NCBI GenBank assembly: GCA_016197205.1
Contig: JACPWG010000116.1
Span: forward strand, 1-64,000
Direction: 5' to 3'
Source of the DNA: Planctomycetota bacterium
GTDB lineage: Bacteria > Planctomycetota > MHYJ01 > WSZJ01 > JACPWG01
DNA: 64,000 bases
In this document: one piece after another, positions 16,372-27,333 of the stretch
Numbering within the stretch: position 1 is the stretch's first letter
Layout: each line of letters begins with the position of its first letter
Position numbers and translations under genes: made by a program
Notes under the pieces: model-generated
The model's database searches: none
What the model was told of the DNA's origin: nothing
Seen by the model: only the letters and a program-made list of their open reading frames with translations

Positions 16372-16938
16372 CTACTTCCCGCCCCCCTCCGCGAGCGCCT
16401 TTTCCACCGCCGCCGACAACGCGTCGGGATCGAAGCCCGCCTGCGAGTACTTGAGCGTCATGTTGCGCCCGAGCACGGCATTCCACGGGATGTACTTCGG
16501 CGTGAACTTCGAGTAGAACTCACGCTTCGGGTCGAGAAAGCTCGGAAACGTCAGCCGATGCTGCTCGATGAATTTCAGCGCCGTCTCCGCGTCCTCTTCC
16601 CGATTGACCCCCAGGACCACCAGACCCTTGTCTTTGGACTTCTGCCAGAAGTCCGCTTCGAGGTGGGGTGCCTCGCCGTTGCAGGGGCCTCACCACGACG
16701 CCCAGAAATTGAGCAGGATCGGTTTTCCTTTCTGGTCGTACAGGCGTGTCTTCGACCCGTCGAGGCCCGTCAGCTCGAAGTCCTGGACGATGTCCCCCAC
16801 TTCGTAGTACTTCGGCGCCGGGTCCTCCGCCCGCGCGGAGCGTAGGGACGCGCCTCCGGGCGCGACGGCAAGGGCCGCGGCGATCGCAAGGCAGCCGGCG
16901 GCAAGCGCGGCGCCCGCACCAAGGCGGAGTCGAGCCAT
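16372..16938 (-). CDS. TlpA-like thioredoxin, probable selenoprotein (in-frame TGA)
   Basis: This is a secreted thioredoxin of 188 residues if the in-frame TGA at 16690-16692 is read through. ATG 16938 follows AGGAGGTG. A signal peptide (GCLAIAAALAVAPGGASLRS) precedes EVGDIVQDFELTGLDGS. Residues 77-86 read LNFWASW, then TGA (residue 83), then GPC. In homologues this position is the first Cys of WCGPC, so the TGA probably encodes selenocysteine (UGPC). Downstream the frame stays thioredoxin-like with VVLGVNREED and the cis-Pro site YIPWNAVL. No frameshift is visible. A weak hairpin follows the TGA but is not a canonical SECIS. The alternatives are a nonsense mutation or a sequencing error. Confidence 0.8.
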
Positions 16939-17058
16939 AACTGGGCACCTCCTGAAAATGCGAGCCGAGGGCGCCCATCTTACCGACAGCGGAGGACGCG
17001 CGTCAAGACCCGGCCGCACGCGCTTGACCTGCCCCGGACCGTCGAGCGTCAGAGATCG

Positions 17059-17088
17059 TTTGCCCCGCGCGCGCTCGCCTGCTAAAAT
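17059..17088 (+). promoter_or_regulatory. Sigma-70-like promoter of the ABC-F gene
   Basis: TTGCCC, an 18-bp spacer, then TAAAAT. The -10 box ends 8 bases before ATG 17097 and there is no ribosome site, so a leaderless transcript is likely. Confidence 0.6.
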
Positions 17089-17096
17089 CGCTCGCC

Positions 17097-19019
<1,923 letters not shown>

Positions 19020-19096
19020 GGGGGCCTGGCATGTCGATCCTGGGGGTGCACGACATGGGGACGATGGAAGCGGAACGGGTCCGCGACGGACACACG

Positions 19097-19123
19097 GAAC
19101 CGCGACCGTGAGGGAGCGGTCTC
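19097..19123 (+). repeat. Core of the composite dispersed repeat, isolated copy
   Basis: The 27-bp core also seen at 2126, 10842, 34435 and 63355 occurs here alone in the spacer between the ABC-F gene and the membrane protein. Nothing else is visible in 19020-19276. Confidence 0.75.
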
Positions 19124-19276
19124 CGCGCGTTCTGCCAAACCCGCGGATTCGACCTCGCAGCCCGGTGGGTTCGCAGGGCGCTCCCATGCGCGTCGGCGGC
19201 CTCGAACCGGAGGTCACGGCGGAACGCCCCCAGACCGCTCCATGCACGCGCACGGCCTTGCAACTCGCAGTGCTTG

Positions 19277-20152
19277 ATGATCGCGCGATTTCGCAAACTC
19301 TACGACACGCTCGAGGAGAACCCTTTTCTCCTCCGCGGGAAGCGGGCGCCCACCACGGGCCGGCGCATGGCCGGCATCCTCGGCTGGGCGGGAGCGGGTT
19401 TCGCCTATGTCGTGGTGTTCAGTTTCTGGCTCATGCTCCGACTCGACCCCACGGAGACCTGGGCCCCGTCCCTCGCCCTCCTGTGCAACCTCGGGCTTCT
19501 CTTCGGCAATTTCACTTCGCTGGCCCTGCCCGGCCTGCTCGCCACGACCCTCGCGGAAGAAGTGGAGCGGGACACCGCGACCCTCTTGTGCCTCACCCCC
19601 TACCCGCGCCGGCGCATGATGGCACAGCTCGCGTGGTGCCGGTTCCGCCCCATCGCGCTGCCGCTGCTCGGCCTCCTCCCTCTGGCCCTTGCCGGTCCGC
19701 TGCTCTTCCTCGCGGATCTGTCTCCGACCGTCTGGGGGCTCCCGGCGGGGGAGAGGGCCGGCCCGGTGCACTTTCTTCTCGCCGCCTTCCTGCTGCCCCT
19801 CTTCGGCTTCCTTGGCTACCTCTTCCTCTCGAGCCTCTGCTTCTTCGGCGCGGCCTGCGGGCTCTTCGCCTCCGCCCGAACCCGGAGCACGACCACGGCC
19901 GTCGCGCTCGCCTACGCGCTCTACGTCTTCACTCCATGCCTGGTCGGCTCCGGTTCCGGTGCGCTTCTGTGCGTAGGCTGTTCCCTGTTCGGCTCTGTGG
20001 GGGACGCCCTGGGCAGGGGCGGCTTGGTGCTCGGGGGCCTGCTGTCCGCTGTTCTCTTCCTTCTCTTCCACCTCGCGCTGTACGTCGTCCTGCCGCTCCT
20101 CCTCCTCGCCCGGGTCGCGCACGAGCTGGACCGCATCCTCGTCCGCGACTGA
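19277..20152 (+). CDS. Integral membrane protein, ABC-2 permease-like
   Basis: This 291-residue protein from ATG 19277 (TTG 19274 also possible) has about seven hydrophobic segments, for example AYVVVFSFWLML, LLCNLGLLFGNFTSLALPGLLA and LFLLFHLALYVVLPLLLLA. The cytoplasmic-looking segment LAEEVERDTATLLCLTPYPRRRMM resembles that of ABC-2 type permeases of planctomycetes, though no ATPase partner sits next to it. There is no ribosome site. Function unknown. Confidence 0.72.
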   Translation: MIARFRKLYDTLEENPFLLRGKRAPTTGRRMAGILGWAGAGFAYVVVFSFWLMLRLDPTETWAPSLALLCNLGLLFGNFTSLALPGLLATTLAEEVERDTATLLCLTPYPRRRMMAQLAWCRFRPIALPLLGLLPLALAGPLLFLADLSPTVWGLPAGERAGPVHFLLAAFLLPLFGFLGYLFLSSLCFFGAACGLFASARTRSTTTAVALAYALYVFTPCLVGSGSGALLCVGCSLFGSVGDALGRGGLVLGGLLSAVLFLLFHLALYVVLPLLLLARVAHELDRILVRD

Positions 20153-20204
20153 CACCCACGCCCCCCCGTTCCCCGCCTCCCCTCGGCCTTTGGAAAAAAA
20201 GTTC

Positions 20205-20233
20205 TTGATTCCCCGCCCTCGACTCACGACAAT
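20205..20233 (+). promoter_or_regulatory. Sigma-70-like promoter of the WD40 pseudokinase
   Basis: TTGATT, a 17-bp spacer, then GACAAT, about 285 bp before the start at 20517. The long leader (20234-20516) holds nothing else that I can identify. Confidence 0.5.
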
Positions 20234-20516
20234 AGCCACAGTCTCGAACCTTCGCGGTCCTCTCGACGGGGAGCGAATGTTGATGCGCTCTCCCTGTCGA
20301 ACGGGACGCGAGCGCCTTGAGACGGGTGGGTCCGCCCGCGCGAGGCCCGGCCGGCCGGGTCGCTCGAGCGGCGCGTCGTGGGGGATGGGCTTAGCCGGAC
20401 CGGAGGATCGATCGACCACCAGGGTGTGACCCGCGCGCATGGGCAAGCGATGCGCACGGGGAGTTGAGAGGGGCCTGACCGCGCAGGGCTGTGCGCCGGA
20501 GGAAGGGACGAGCTCC

Positions 20517-23500
20517 ATGCTGTGCCCCCGTTGCACCCGGGAAATCCAGAACGAATCGAGGTTTTGCCCGCACTGCGGCGAGCGCACGGAAACCGCACCG
20601 CAGCCGGTCTTCGCCTCGGCCCCCAGCTCCCTTTCCGCGAGCGAATCCGACCTCTGGAAGCTCTCCATCTCGAACGTGATGGAGGCGCTGTCCCCCCGCC
20701 TCGGCCTGGCCCACGTGCAAGGGTACGACGAGCGACAGCCCTATGAGGTCGCCGGACTCGCGGGCCGCGGCCGCATGTCGCACGTCTTCCACATCCGCCT
20801 CCCCGGCGGCGGTCGCGACCTCGCCATCAAGCGCTTCCACTGCTCCGACCTCAACCTCCTCGACGCCGGCTTTCAGGAATACCTGAAGTACGTCGAACGC
20901 ATCACCCAGTTCGACCACACCCACATCGTCCACACCTACTACGTCGGGCGCGACATGCTGGGCCCCTTCGTGGTCATGGAGCACGTGGACGGCAAGAGCC
21001 TCTCCCGGCTCATGGAGCAGAAGAGCCACCTCACGGTCACCGAAACCCTCGACATCGCCCGCGGCATCGCGCTCGGCCTTTTCTACGCCCATCGGCGCGG
21101 CGTCTTCCACCTTTCGCTCAAGCCCTCGAATATCCTGCTCAATCGCGAAGGGCTGCCGCGGATCACCGATTTTTCGATCTTCCAGGTCTACAAGAAATCC
21201 GACGCCTTCCTCCGCGAGCAGAGCAAGGAGGCGATGGCCTTCCTCGCCCCCGAAGTCCTGAACGGCCCCACCTCGATCGATCAGCGCGCCGACATCTTCT
21301 CGTTCGGCATGCTCCTCTACCACATGCTCACCGGCATGGTGCCGCGGGTCATTCGCGAGTCGGCGATCCCCGAGAATTTCCAGTCCCTGATCTTCCGGGC
21401 GATCGAGGAAAAGGTCGAGCACCGCTACTACAGCATGGTCGACGTGCTGAACGACCTCGACCACCTGATGACGCGGATGCACTCGGCGATGGCGAGCCTC
21501 CGCTGGGTGAGTTGCACCAAGTGCGGGCACAAGAGCCTCGAGGACGCGAAGTTCTGCGGCGGCTGCGGCATCGCCTTCACGGCCGTCTTCCCGACCTCGC
21601 CGGGTGCGGTCACGTCGCTCGCGCCACCCACGCCCAGTTCCCCCACGCGGATGACCCCCTACGGCGCCACCTTCCCGCAGATGATGGCGCCCTACCCCCA
21701 GGCGATGCTCCCCCCGGGCGGGATGCCGGGCATGGGGTACGCCAATCCCCAGATGCTCTTCCCGCCGACCCTGCCGGGGATGCCGGGCCAGGGCGTGCCG
21801 CCGGGCTATCCGCAGGCCTACCCGGCCGGCCCGTACCCAGGCCAGATGGGCCCGCCCGGTATGCCCTCCGCGCCCATGCCCTCCGCGCCGGCGCCTGCAG
21901 CGCCCGCACCGCCGACCGTGGTGCCGCCCGCAACGACTCCCGCGCCCGCCGCACAGCAAGCACCACAAGCGGCCGCAGCCCCCGGCCCGCAGGGCGCCGC
22001 CCCCGCCATCGCCAAGCTCAGCCCGGAGGATTCGGCGAATCGCGAGGCCGTGCTCCGCAAGACCCGCGAATTCATGGCCGCCGGGAGCTTCGCCGAGGCG
22101 CAGGAGTGCTGCCAGGCGTACCTCGACGGTCATGCGGGGGACGTCGACTTGACGAAGCTCCTCGATCGCGCACGCGGCAAGGACACGGCGGCGAAGGCAG
22201 CCGAGCAGGAAAAGATGAAGGACTGGGCGAAGGCCCTCGCCTCCTACCAGGAGGCGCTGAAGCTCCTGCCCGACGAAAAAACCGCGCTCGAAGAGAAGAT
22301 CCAGTACTGCAGAAAGAAAAAACTCTTCTCGACGCTGACCGGCTCCCCGGTGAAGGGGGACACCGCGACGATCAAGGCCCCGCCGCCCGGCGGCACGGCC
22401 GCCGGGGAGCAACCGCCTCAGCCCGCGGGGACCACGTCCCGTCCGACCGCCATGTTCAAGTTCGCCCCGCCGCCCTCCCCCGCGACCGCTCCGGCCGCGA
22501 AGATCGGGGGCTCGCTAGGGAGCTTGCCCACCGCACCGCTCGCGGCCCCGCCGCCGCGGGCGCCGGGCGCCGTGGTCGCCGCCGTCGCGCATCCGCCGGT
22601 CCCCCCCGCGGGCGAGGCGGCCCCCGCCCCGGCTCCCGGCGCGCGCGCCTCGATCTTGCGCCAACCCCCGTCCCCGCCGGCGGCCGCAGGCGCAGGCGCG
22701 GCCGCCACCCCGGAAATCAATCCGGCGCTCAGCGGTCGGATCACGGGCAGCCTGAACACGGTCCACACCGCCACCCTCCTGGCCGTCACGCTTTCCCCCC
22801 GAGGCGACGTCGTCGCCACGGCGGCCATGGACAAGACCGTGAAACTCTGGACGATCCATCCCTTCCAGAATATCCGGACCCTGCACGGACATGAAGGGAA
22901 CATCTACGACCTCTGCTTCTCCCCCGACGGCAAAACCCTCGCCTCGTGCAGCCACGACGCCACCATCCGCCTCTGGAGCGTCGACACCGGCGCGGCGGTC
23001 GCGACGCTGCAAGGCCACGAGGGGCGCGTCACCTCCATCTCCTTCGCGCCCGACGGCAAGCTGCTCGCCTCGTGCGGAGACGACTCGTCCGTCCGGTTCT
23101 GGAATTGCCCGGAGGGAAGCGAGGCCGCCCTCCTCGCGGAGCACACGGCCGAGGTCAACGCCGTCGCGTTCAACACCGAAGGCACCCTCGTCGCCTCGCG
23201 CGGCCAGGACAAGAAGATCATCCTGTGGGACGTCGAGAAGTTCCAGGCGATCGCGGGCATGGCGAAGCACAAGGACGCGATCAGCGGCATGAAGTTCAGC
23301 CCGATCGCCAACCGCCTGGCCTCCTGCTCCTGGGACTCGCAGATCATCGTCTGGAAGGTGCCGACCGGCGAAGTGGACAAGACGCTCAAGGGGCACAAGG
23401 GCGCCCTCCTGTGCCTCGCGATGTCGGAGGACGGGAAATACCTCGCCTCGGGCGGCTGGGACAAGAGCGTGAAGCTCTGGGAAATGTCGACCGGAAACAG

Positions 23501-23747
23501 TTGCGGCACGTTCACAGGCCACACGAACGGCATCGGCGCGCTCGCGTTCTCCAAGGACGGCAAGCTCCTGGCGTCCGCGAGCTACGACAAGAGCGTGCGC
23601 GTCTGGTCGATCCCGAGCGGCAACCTCGTCGGCACGATCAGCGGCCACGCCAAGATCGTGAATTTCATCCAGTTCACCCCGAACTCCAAGGGCCTCATCT
23701 CCGGCTCTCTGGACAACTGTTTGGGCGTGTGGCAAGTCGTGGGGTAG
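20517..23747 (+). CDS. Zinc-ribbon / pseudokinase / WD40 scaffold protein
   Basis: This is 1076 residues from ATG 20517, behind GGAGGAAGG. Residues 3-20 form a zinc ribbon (CPRC, CPHC). A Hanks-type kinase fold follows (about 74-330): Lys105 is present, but the catalytic loop HRDLKPxN reads HLSLKPSN, so the Asp is Ser200, and DFG reads DFS at 218-220. It should therefore be catalytically dead or nearly so. A second zinc ribbon (CTKCG, CGGCG) sits near 333-352, then a Pro/Ala/Gly linker, a TPR-like helical part (about 505-600), another Pro/Ala linker and seven WD40 repeats (about 740-1076). Likely a signalling scaffold. Confidence 0.92.
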   Translation: MLCPRCTREIQNESRFCPHCGERTETAPQPVFASAPSSLSASESDLWKLSISNVMEALSPRLGLAHVQGYDERQPYEVAGLAGRGRMSHVFHIRLPGGGRDLAIKRFHCSDLNLLDAGFQEYLKYVERITQFDHTHIVHTYYVGRDMLGPFVVMEHVDGKSLSRLMEQKSHLTVTETLDIARGIALGLFYAHRRGVFHLSLKPSNILLNREGLPRITDFSIFQVYKKSDAFLREQSKEAMAFLAPEVLNGPTSIDQRADIFSFGMLLYHMLTGMVPRVIRESAIPENFQSLIFRAIEEKVEHRYYSMVDVLNDLDHLMTRMHSAMASLRWVSCTKCGHKSLEDAKFCGGCGIAFTAVFPTSPGAVTSLAPPTPSSPTRMTPYGATFPQMMAPYPQAMLPPGGMPGMGYANPQMLFPPTLPGMPGQGVPPGYPQAYPAGPYPGQMGPPGMPSAPMPSAPAPAAPAPPTVVPPATTPAPAAQQAPQAAAAPGPQGAAPAIAKLSPEDSANREAVLRKTREFMAAGSFAEAQECCQAYLDGHAGDVDLTKLLDRARGKDTAAKAAEQEKMKDWAKALASYQEALKLLPDEKTALEEKIQYCRKKKLFSTLTGSPVKGDTATIKAPPPGGTAAGEQPPQPAGTTSRPTAMFKFAPPPSPATAPAAKIGGSLGSLPTAPLAAPPPRAPGAVVAAVAHPPVPPAGEAAPAPAPGARASILRQPPSPPAAAGAGAAATPEINPALSGRITGSLNTVHTATLLAVTLSPRGDVVATAAMDKTVKLWTIHPFQNIRTLHGHEGNIYDLCFSPDGKTLASCSHDATIRLWSVDTGAAVATLQGHEGRVTSISFAPDGKLLASCGDDSSVRFWNCPEGSEAALLAEHTAEVNAVAFNTEGTLVASRGQDKKIILWDVEKFQAIAGMAKHKDAISGMKFSPIANRLASCSWDSQIIVWKVPTGEVDKTLKGHKGALLCLAMSEDGKYLASGGWDKSVKLWEMSTGNSCGTFTGHTNGIGALAFSKDGKLLASASYDKSVRVWSIPSGNLVGTISGHAKIVNFIQFTPNSKGLISGSLDNCLGVWQVVG

Positions 23748-23756
23748 CGGACGACG

Positions 23757-23858
23757 AAATCCCAAATCCCAAATCCCAAATCCCAAATCCCAAATCCCAA
23801 ATCCCAAATCCCAAATCCCAAATCCCAAATCCCAAATCCCAAATCCCAAATCCCAAAT
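23757..23858. repeat. Heptamer tandem repeat AAATCCC (about 14.6 units)
   Basis: A perfect or nearly perfect array of the 7-bp unit begins ten bases after the WD40 gene stop. It is followed by CACAGATTCG-type and CTCTGCGTCTCTGCG repeats and an A8 run. It lies in the convergent spacer 23748-24049, which has no gene. Confidence 0.9.
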
Positions 23859-23992
23859 CCACAGATTCGTTATCTCTGCAATCCGCAGAGTCTGTTCAAT
23901 CCACTGAAGTTTCTCTGCGTCTCTGCGTCTCTGCGGTAAAAAAAAGCTCTCACCCCATCCCTCGCCCCCCACTCCTGCCCCCCCGTCGCCGC

Positions 23993-24048
23993 AAATCTCA
24001 AATCTCAAATCTCAAATCTCAATTCTCAATTCTCAATTCTCAATTCCC
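23993..24048. repeat. Heptamer tandem repeat AAATCTC/AATTCTC (8 units)
   Basis: Four AAATCTC units are followed by three AATTCTC and one AATTCCC. The array ends directly at the stop of the kinase gene at 24050. It is related to the AAATCCC array 135 bp away. Confidence 0.85.
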
Positions 24049-24049
24049 C

Positions 24050-26746
24050 TCACGGGTCCTTCGCGCACCTCACCCCCGCCCACAATGCTTTCGAGTCCGG
24101 CGCACGCGTGGCCACCGCGGACGCGTGCAGCCCGGCCGCCGGCTCCTGCAGGCTGCCCCCGCGCAGCACACGGACGCCGGCGGACGGCCGATCGTCCACG
24201 TACTCCGCGACGTTGCCCGCCATGTGCAGGCACCCATAGGGGCTCGCGCCCGCCTCCAGCGCATCCACCGGATAGAGCCCGGACGGTTCGGGTCCCGGCG
24301 AGCCCGCGCACGACGCCCGCCCCTCCTCGAAACTCTCCCCCCACGGGAACGCGCGCCCGTCCGCGCCCCGCGCCGCCTTTTCCCACTCCACGCCCGCCGG
24401 CAGCCGCTTCCCCGCCCAGCTCGCGTACGCGTCCGCGTCCTCCCACGACAGCCCGTGCACCGGCAGCACCCGGACCGCTTCAGGCAGCTCCCCGCGCACG
24501 GACCAGTCGATCCTCGCGCCCGGCGGTCCTTCCCACAGCGGCGCGCGCACGCCCCGAACCTGCGCCGGTTGCGCGTCCAGAAAGACCTTGTACTCCCCGC
24601 ACGACGTCTCGCGCCGGTCCAGCAGGAAACCGTCCACCTCCCGAACGACCTCTCCGGCGGCCGCGTTCCCCAGCCGGCAGGCGCCCCCCGGCACGTAGAC
24701 CATGCCGTCAGGGACCGCGGTCGCGGGGCAAAGCTCCAGCGGGATCGCCCGATCGTCGTTGCGGGCCATCCGGACCGGCACGCGCGTCGTCGCGAAGCCC
24801 TGCTTCGCGAGCGTCACCACGTAGCTGCCCATGCGAAAGCCCGCGCGCGCCGTGGGCGTGGCGCCGAGCGCCCTCCGCTCCGTCCACGTCATCGAGTCCG
24901 CGAGAAAGCCCTGGATCGACGCCTCGGCGCCCGCCGGCTCCGTCGAAAGCGAGAGCGTCCCCCAGCCTTCCACTCGCCGGGCCACCTCCGCCGCTTCTCC
25001 CGCAAGGAGCCGGCGCGCATCGAACCGGTCGAGCAGCCGCAGGTAGGCCGCCGCCCCGTCGAAGCGTTCGAGCGCCGCCTCCGCCTGCGCGTGCACCAGG
25101 AGCGTTTCCAGATAGGTCTTCCCCGCGCGCGCATCGCCGGGCCGGACGCCGAGGGCCCGTTGGCTCAGGTTGGCCGCGGTCACGAGCGCGCGACGGGCCC
25201 GCCCGTCCAGCTCCTCCAGATGCACCCGCGCCCGCCGCAACGCGCCGGGCTGTGGATGAACGAGCGGCCGCTCCACCGCCGCCCGCGCGGACGCCAGTTC
25301 CCCCACGCAGCGTCTCGCCTCGTCGAGCGCGGCCTCCGCCCCGGCGTTCGCCCCTTCGACCGCCCGGCGCTCCGCGTCCTCACGGCTCATGCGCGCGCGC
25401 ACGATCTCCCCGGTGAGGAGGAAAATGACCCCGGCGGACACGAGCACCGCGGCGCTCATCGACGGGTGGCGACGCAGCCCCCGGACCGCCGTGGACAGCA
25501 GGCCGGTCCGCGCCGCGAGAATCGCGTCCCCGTCGAGGAACCGCCCCAGGTCGGCGGCCAGTTCCGCCGCATCCTGGTAGCGGGCCGATTTTGTTTTCTC
25601 CATCGCGCGCAGCACGATGGTCTCGAGGTCCGCGGCCAGTTCGGGGTTCGCGTCGCGCGGGCGGAAAGGCTCCTGCGTCAGGATCTTCCCCAGGAGCTCG
25701 AGCGGCGTCGGGGCCACGAACGGCAACCGACCGGTAACCAGCTCGTAGAGCATGGCCCCGAGCGAATAGACGTCGGTCCGCGCGTCGATGCCGCCCGCCT
25801 CGCCGCTCGCCTGCTCGGGGGGCATGTAAGCGAGGGTGCCGATCGCGGTCCCGGCCTCGGTCGTCCGGGTCATCCCGTCCGCGGCGCTCCCGTGCAGCAA
25901 TTTCGCGAGGCCGAAGTCCACGACTCGGGCGCGGCCGTCCCGATCGATCAGGACGTTCCCCGGCTTGAGGTCCCGATGCACGACGCCGTGCCGGTGGGCG
26001 TAGTCGATCGCCTCCGCGACCTCCTTGCCGATGCGGGCCGCGTCGCGCGCCCGCAGCCCGCGCCGCTTGGCGCCCAACCGCCGGCCTGACGGTCGCGCGA
26101 GGCCCGCGCGCGAAGGGTCCTCCACCACTCGGTCGAGCCCGACGCCTTCGACGTACTCCATGGCCAGATAGTGTCGCCCGCCTTCAACGCCCACGTCGTG
26201 GACCGGCACGATGCCGGGGTGCCGCAGTCGCGCCGACACCTGCGCCTCCCGCTGGAACCGGCGCGCCGCCTCAGGGTCCCCGTCCGTCGCGCCGCGCATC
26301 ACCTTCACCGCGAAGTAGCTCCGCAGCTCCGGACGGTAGGCCTTGTAGACCACGCCCATGCCGCCGCGCCCCAACTCGGCCACCAATTCGTAATTCCCCA
26401 AACGGGGCGGAAGCGGGCCGAGCGCGTCACGAAGGGCGTCGGCCCGCTTGGGCGGCTCGCTCGAAGGCGCCGTCTCCGCCGGTGCCGGCTCGCCGGCTCG
26501 CCGTGCGGATTCCAGCTCCGAGCCCGAGAGGGGCGTCACCTCCGGGATCAGCGCGGTCGGCGCGGTCGAGGACGGCACGAGGCTCCTGCCAGGGAGCAGC
26601 TCACCCGGCGGCCAGGACATGCCCGCCCGCCGGAGAGCTTCCGCCGAGGACGAGTCCGGTGACGACGCCGAGGAGGAGGGAGGAGACCCTGGAGACGGCG
26701 GAGTCGGCGCGGAGGAAGAGGAGGAAGAGGGTTCGGGGGACGACAT
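24050..26746 (-). CDS. Ser/Thr protein kinase with PEGA and SUMF1 domains
   Basis: This is 898 residues from ATG 26746. The N-terminal 110 residues are Ser/Pro-rich. The kinase domain (about 118-390) is complete: GRGGMG 126-131, Lys148, HRD 257-259, DFG 277-279, then PPEQA. A membrane helix (AAVLVSAGVIFLLTG) is near 445. Outside are an alpha-helical region, a PEGA domain (about 600-670, GTLSLSTEPAGAEA) and a SUMF1-type domain (about 675-898; MVYVPGGACRLG, LSWEDADAYASWAGK, GNVAEY). Known FGE enzymes use cysteines here; SUMF1 domains on kinases are generally treated as sensors. It probably signals envelope conditions. Confidence 0.93.
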   Translation of the reverse strand: MSSPEPSSSSSSAPTPPSPGSPPSSSASSPDSSSAEALRRAGMSWPPGELLPGRSLVPSSTAPTALIPEVTPLSGSELESARRAGEPAPAETAPSSEPPKRADALRDALGPLPPRLGNYELVAELGRGGMGVVYKAYRPELRSYFAVKVMRGATDGDPEAARRFQREAQVSARLRHPGIVPVHDVGVEGGRHYLAMEYVEGVGLDRVVEDPSRAGLARPSGRRLGAKRRGLRARDAARIGKEVAEAIDYAHRHGVVHRDLKPGNVLIDRDGRARVVDFGLAKLLHGSAADGMTRTTEAGTAIGTLAYMPPEQASGEAGGIDARTDVYSLGAMLYELVTGRLPFVAPTPLELLGKILTQEPFRPRDANPELAADLETIVLRAMEKTKSARYQDAAELAADLGRFLDGDAILAARTGLLSTAVRGLRRHPSMSAAVLVSAGVIFLLTGEIVRARMSREDAERRAVEGANAGAEAALDEARRCVGELASARAAVERPLVHPQPGALRRARVHLEELDGRARRALVTAANLSQRALGVRPGDARAGKTYLETLLVHAQAEAALERFDGAAAYLRLLDRFDARRLLAGEAAEVARRVEGWGTLSLSTEPAGAEASIQGFLADSMTWTERRALGATPTARAGFRMGSYVVTLAKQGFATTRVPVRMARNDDRAIPLELCPATAVPDGMVYVPGGACRLGNAAAGEVVREVDGFLLDRRETSCGEYKVFLDAQPAQVRGVRAPLWEGPPGARIDWSVRGELPEAVRVLPVHGLSWEDADAYASWAGKRLPAGVEWEKAARGADGRAFPWGESFEEGRASCAGSPGPEPSGLYPVDALEAGASPYGCLHMAGNVAEYVDDRPSAGVRVLRGGSLQEPAAGLHASAVATRAPDSKALWAGVRCAKDP

Positions 26747-26794
26747 GGGACGCTCCGCCGAAGGCTCCGTCGGCCGAAGGAAAGGTGGACGAAC

Positions 26795-26863
26795 CGCAGA
26801 GACGCGGAGACGCGGAGGACCGTTCTTGGAGCGAACGCCCTCTGGGCCGACGCGTCCCTGCGG
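26795..26863 (+). repeat. 69-bp direct repeat, copy 1
   Basis: This is identical to 27031-27099. It starts CGCAGAGACGCGGAGACG and ends GTCCCTGCGG, and here it is followed by an A8 run. It lies directly upstream of the kinase start in a 587-bp spacer (26747-27333) with no gene. Confidence 0.9.
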
Positions 26864-26954
26864 CAAAAAAAATAATGCCCCGAACTGAGGCCAGACTCGA
26901 CCGGGGGCGGCAAATGGCTAGATCATGGCTTCGCGTCCCGGCCAGACGCGGGCG

Positions 26955-26996
26955 AAATTTGAAATTTGAAATTTGACTTTTTGCAATTTGAAATTC
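26955..26996. repeat. AT-rich direct-repeat patch
   Basis: Repeated ATTTGAAATTTGA words between the two 69-bp copies. Confidence 0.6.
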
Positions 26997-27030
26997 GGAC
27001 CAGCAGTGTAGGTCGAATGCGCAATTCTTA

Positions 27031-27099
27031 CGCAGAGACGCGGAGACGCGGAGGACCGTTCTTGGAGCGAACGCCCTCTGGGCCGACGCGTCCCTGCGG
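27031..27099 (+). repeat. 69-bp direct repeat, copy 2
   Basis: Identical to 26795-26863 over 69 bp, 236 bp apart. The same word family (CTCTGCGTCTCTGCG) also occurs at about 23910-23937. Confidence 0.9.
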
Positions 27100-27254
27100 A
27101 CGTGGAGAGTCTCCGCCAGGCCCTCATGCTTGCCTGGTGAACTCTTGCAACAGACGCTCTTCAGAGTGCAGGGCGGTGGTCGCGGGTGCCGCCGGAGCCT
27201 CCACAGGATACCACGCCGCCACCCCGCGAACCAAGCCCTTCAGGCGCAAGTCCG

Positions 27255-27283
27255 TTGACACGCGTGCGCCCGAATGACATAGT
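27255..27283 (+). promoter_or_regulatory. Sigma-70-like promoter of the thioesterase gene
   Basis: TTGACA (perfect -35), a 17-bp spacer, then CATAGT, about 50 bp before GTG 27334. Confidence 0.6.
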
Positions 27284-27333
27284 GCCGGGGTTGAGCTTCG
27301 CTTCGTCGTTCCCCCCTTTCGAAAGGTCCGCGC

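Noticed and set aside
16640..16692. Canonical SECIS hairpin after the TGA
   Set aside because: Only a short hairpin with an AACG loop and a bulge is visible; it does not meet the usual loop-G rule, so it is not claimed as a feature.
23757..24048. CRISPR array
   Set aside because: Units are 7 bp without spacers; simple tandem repeats, no cas genes.
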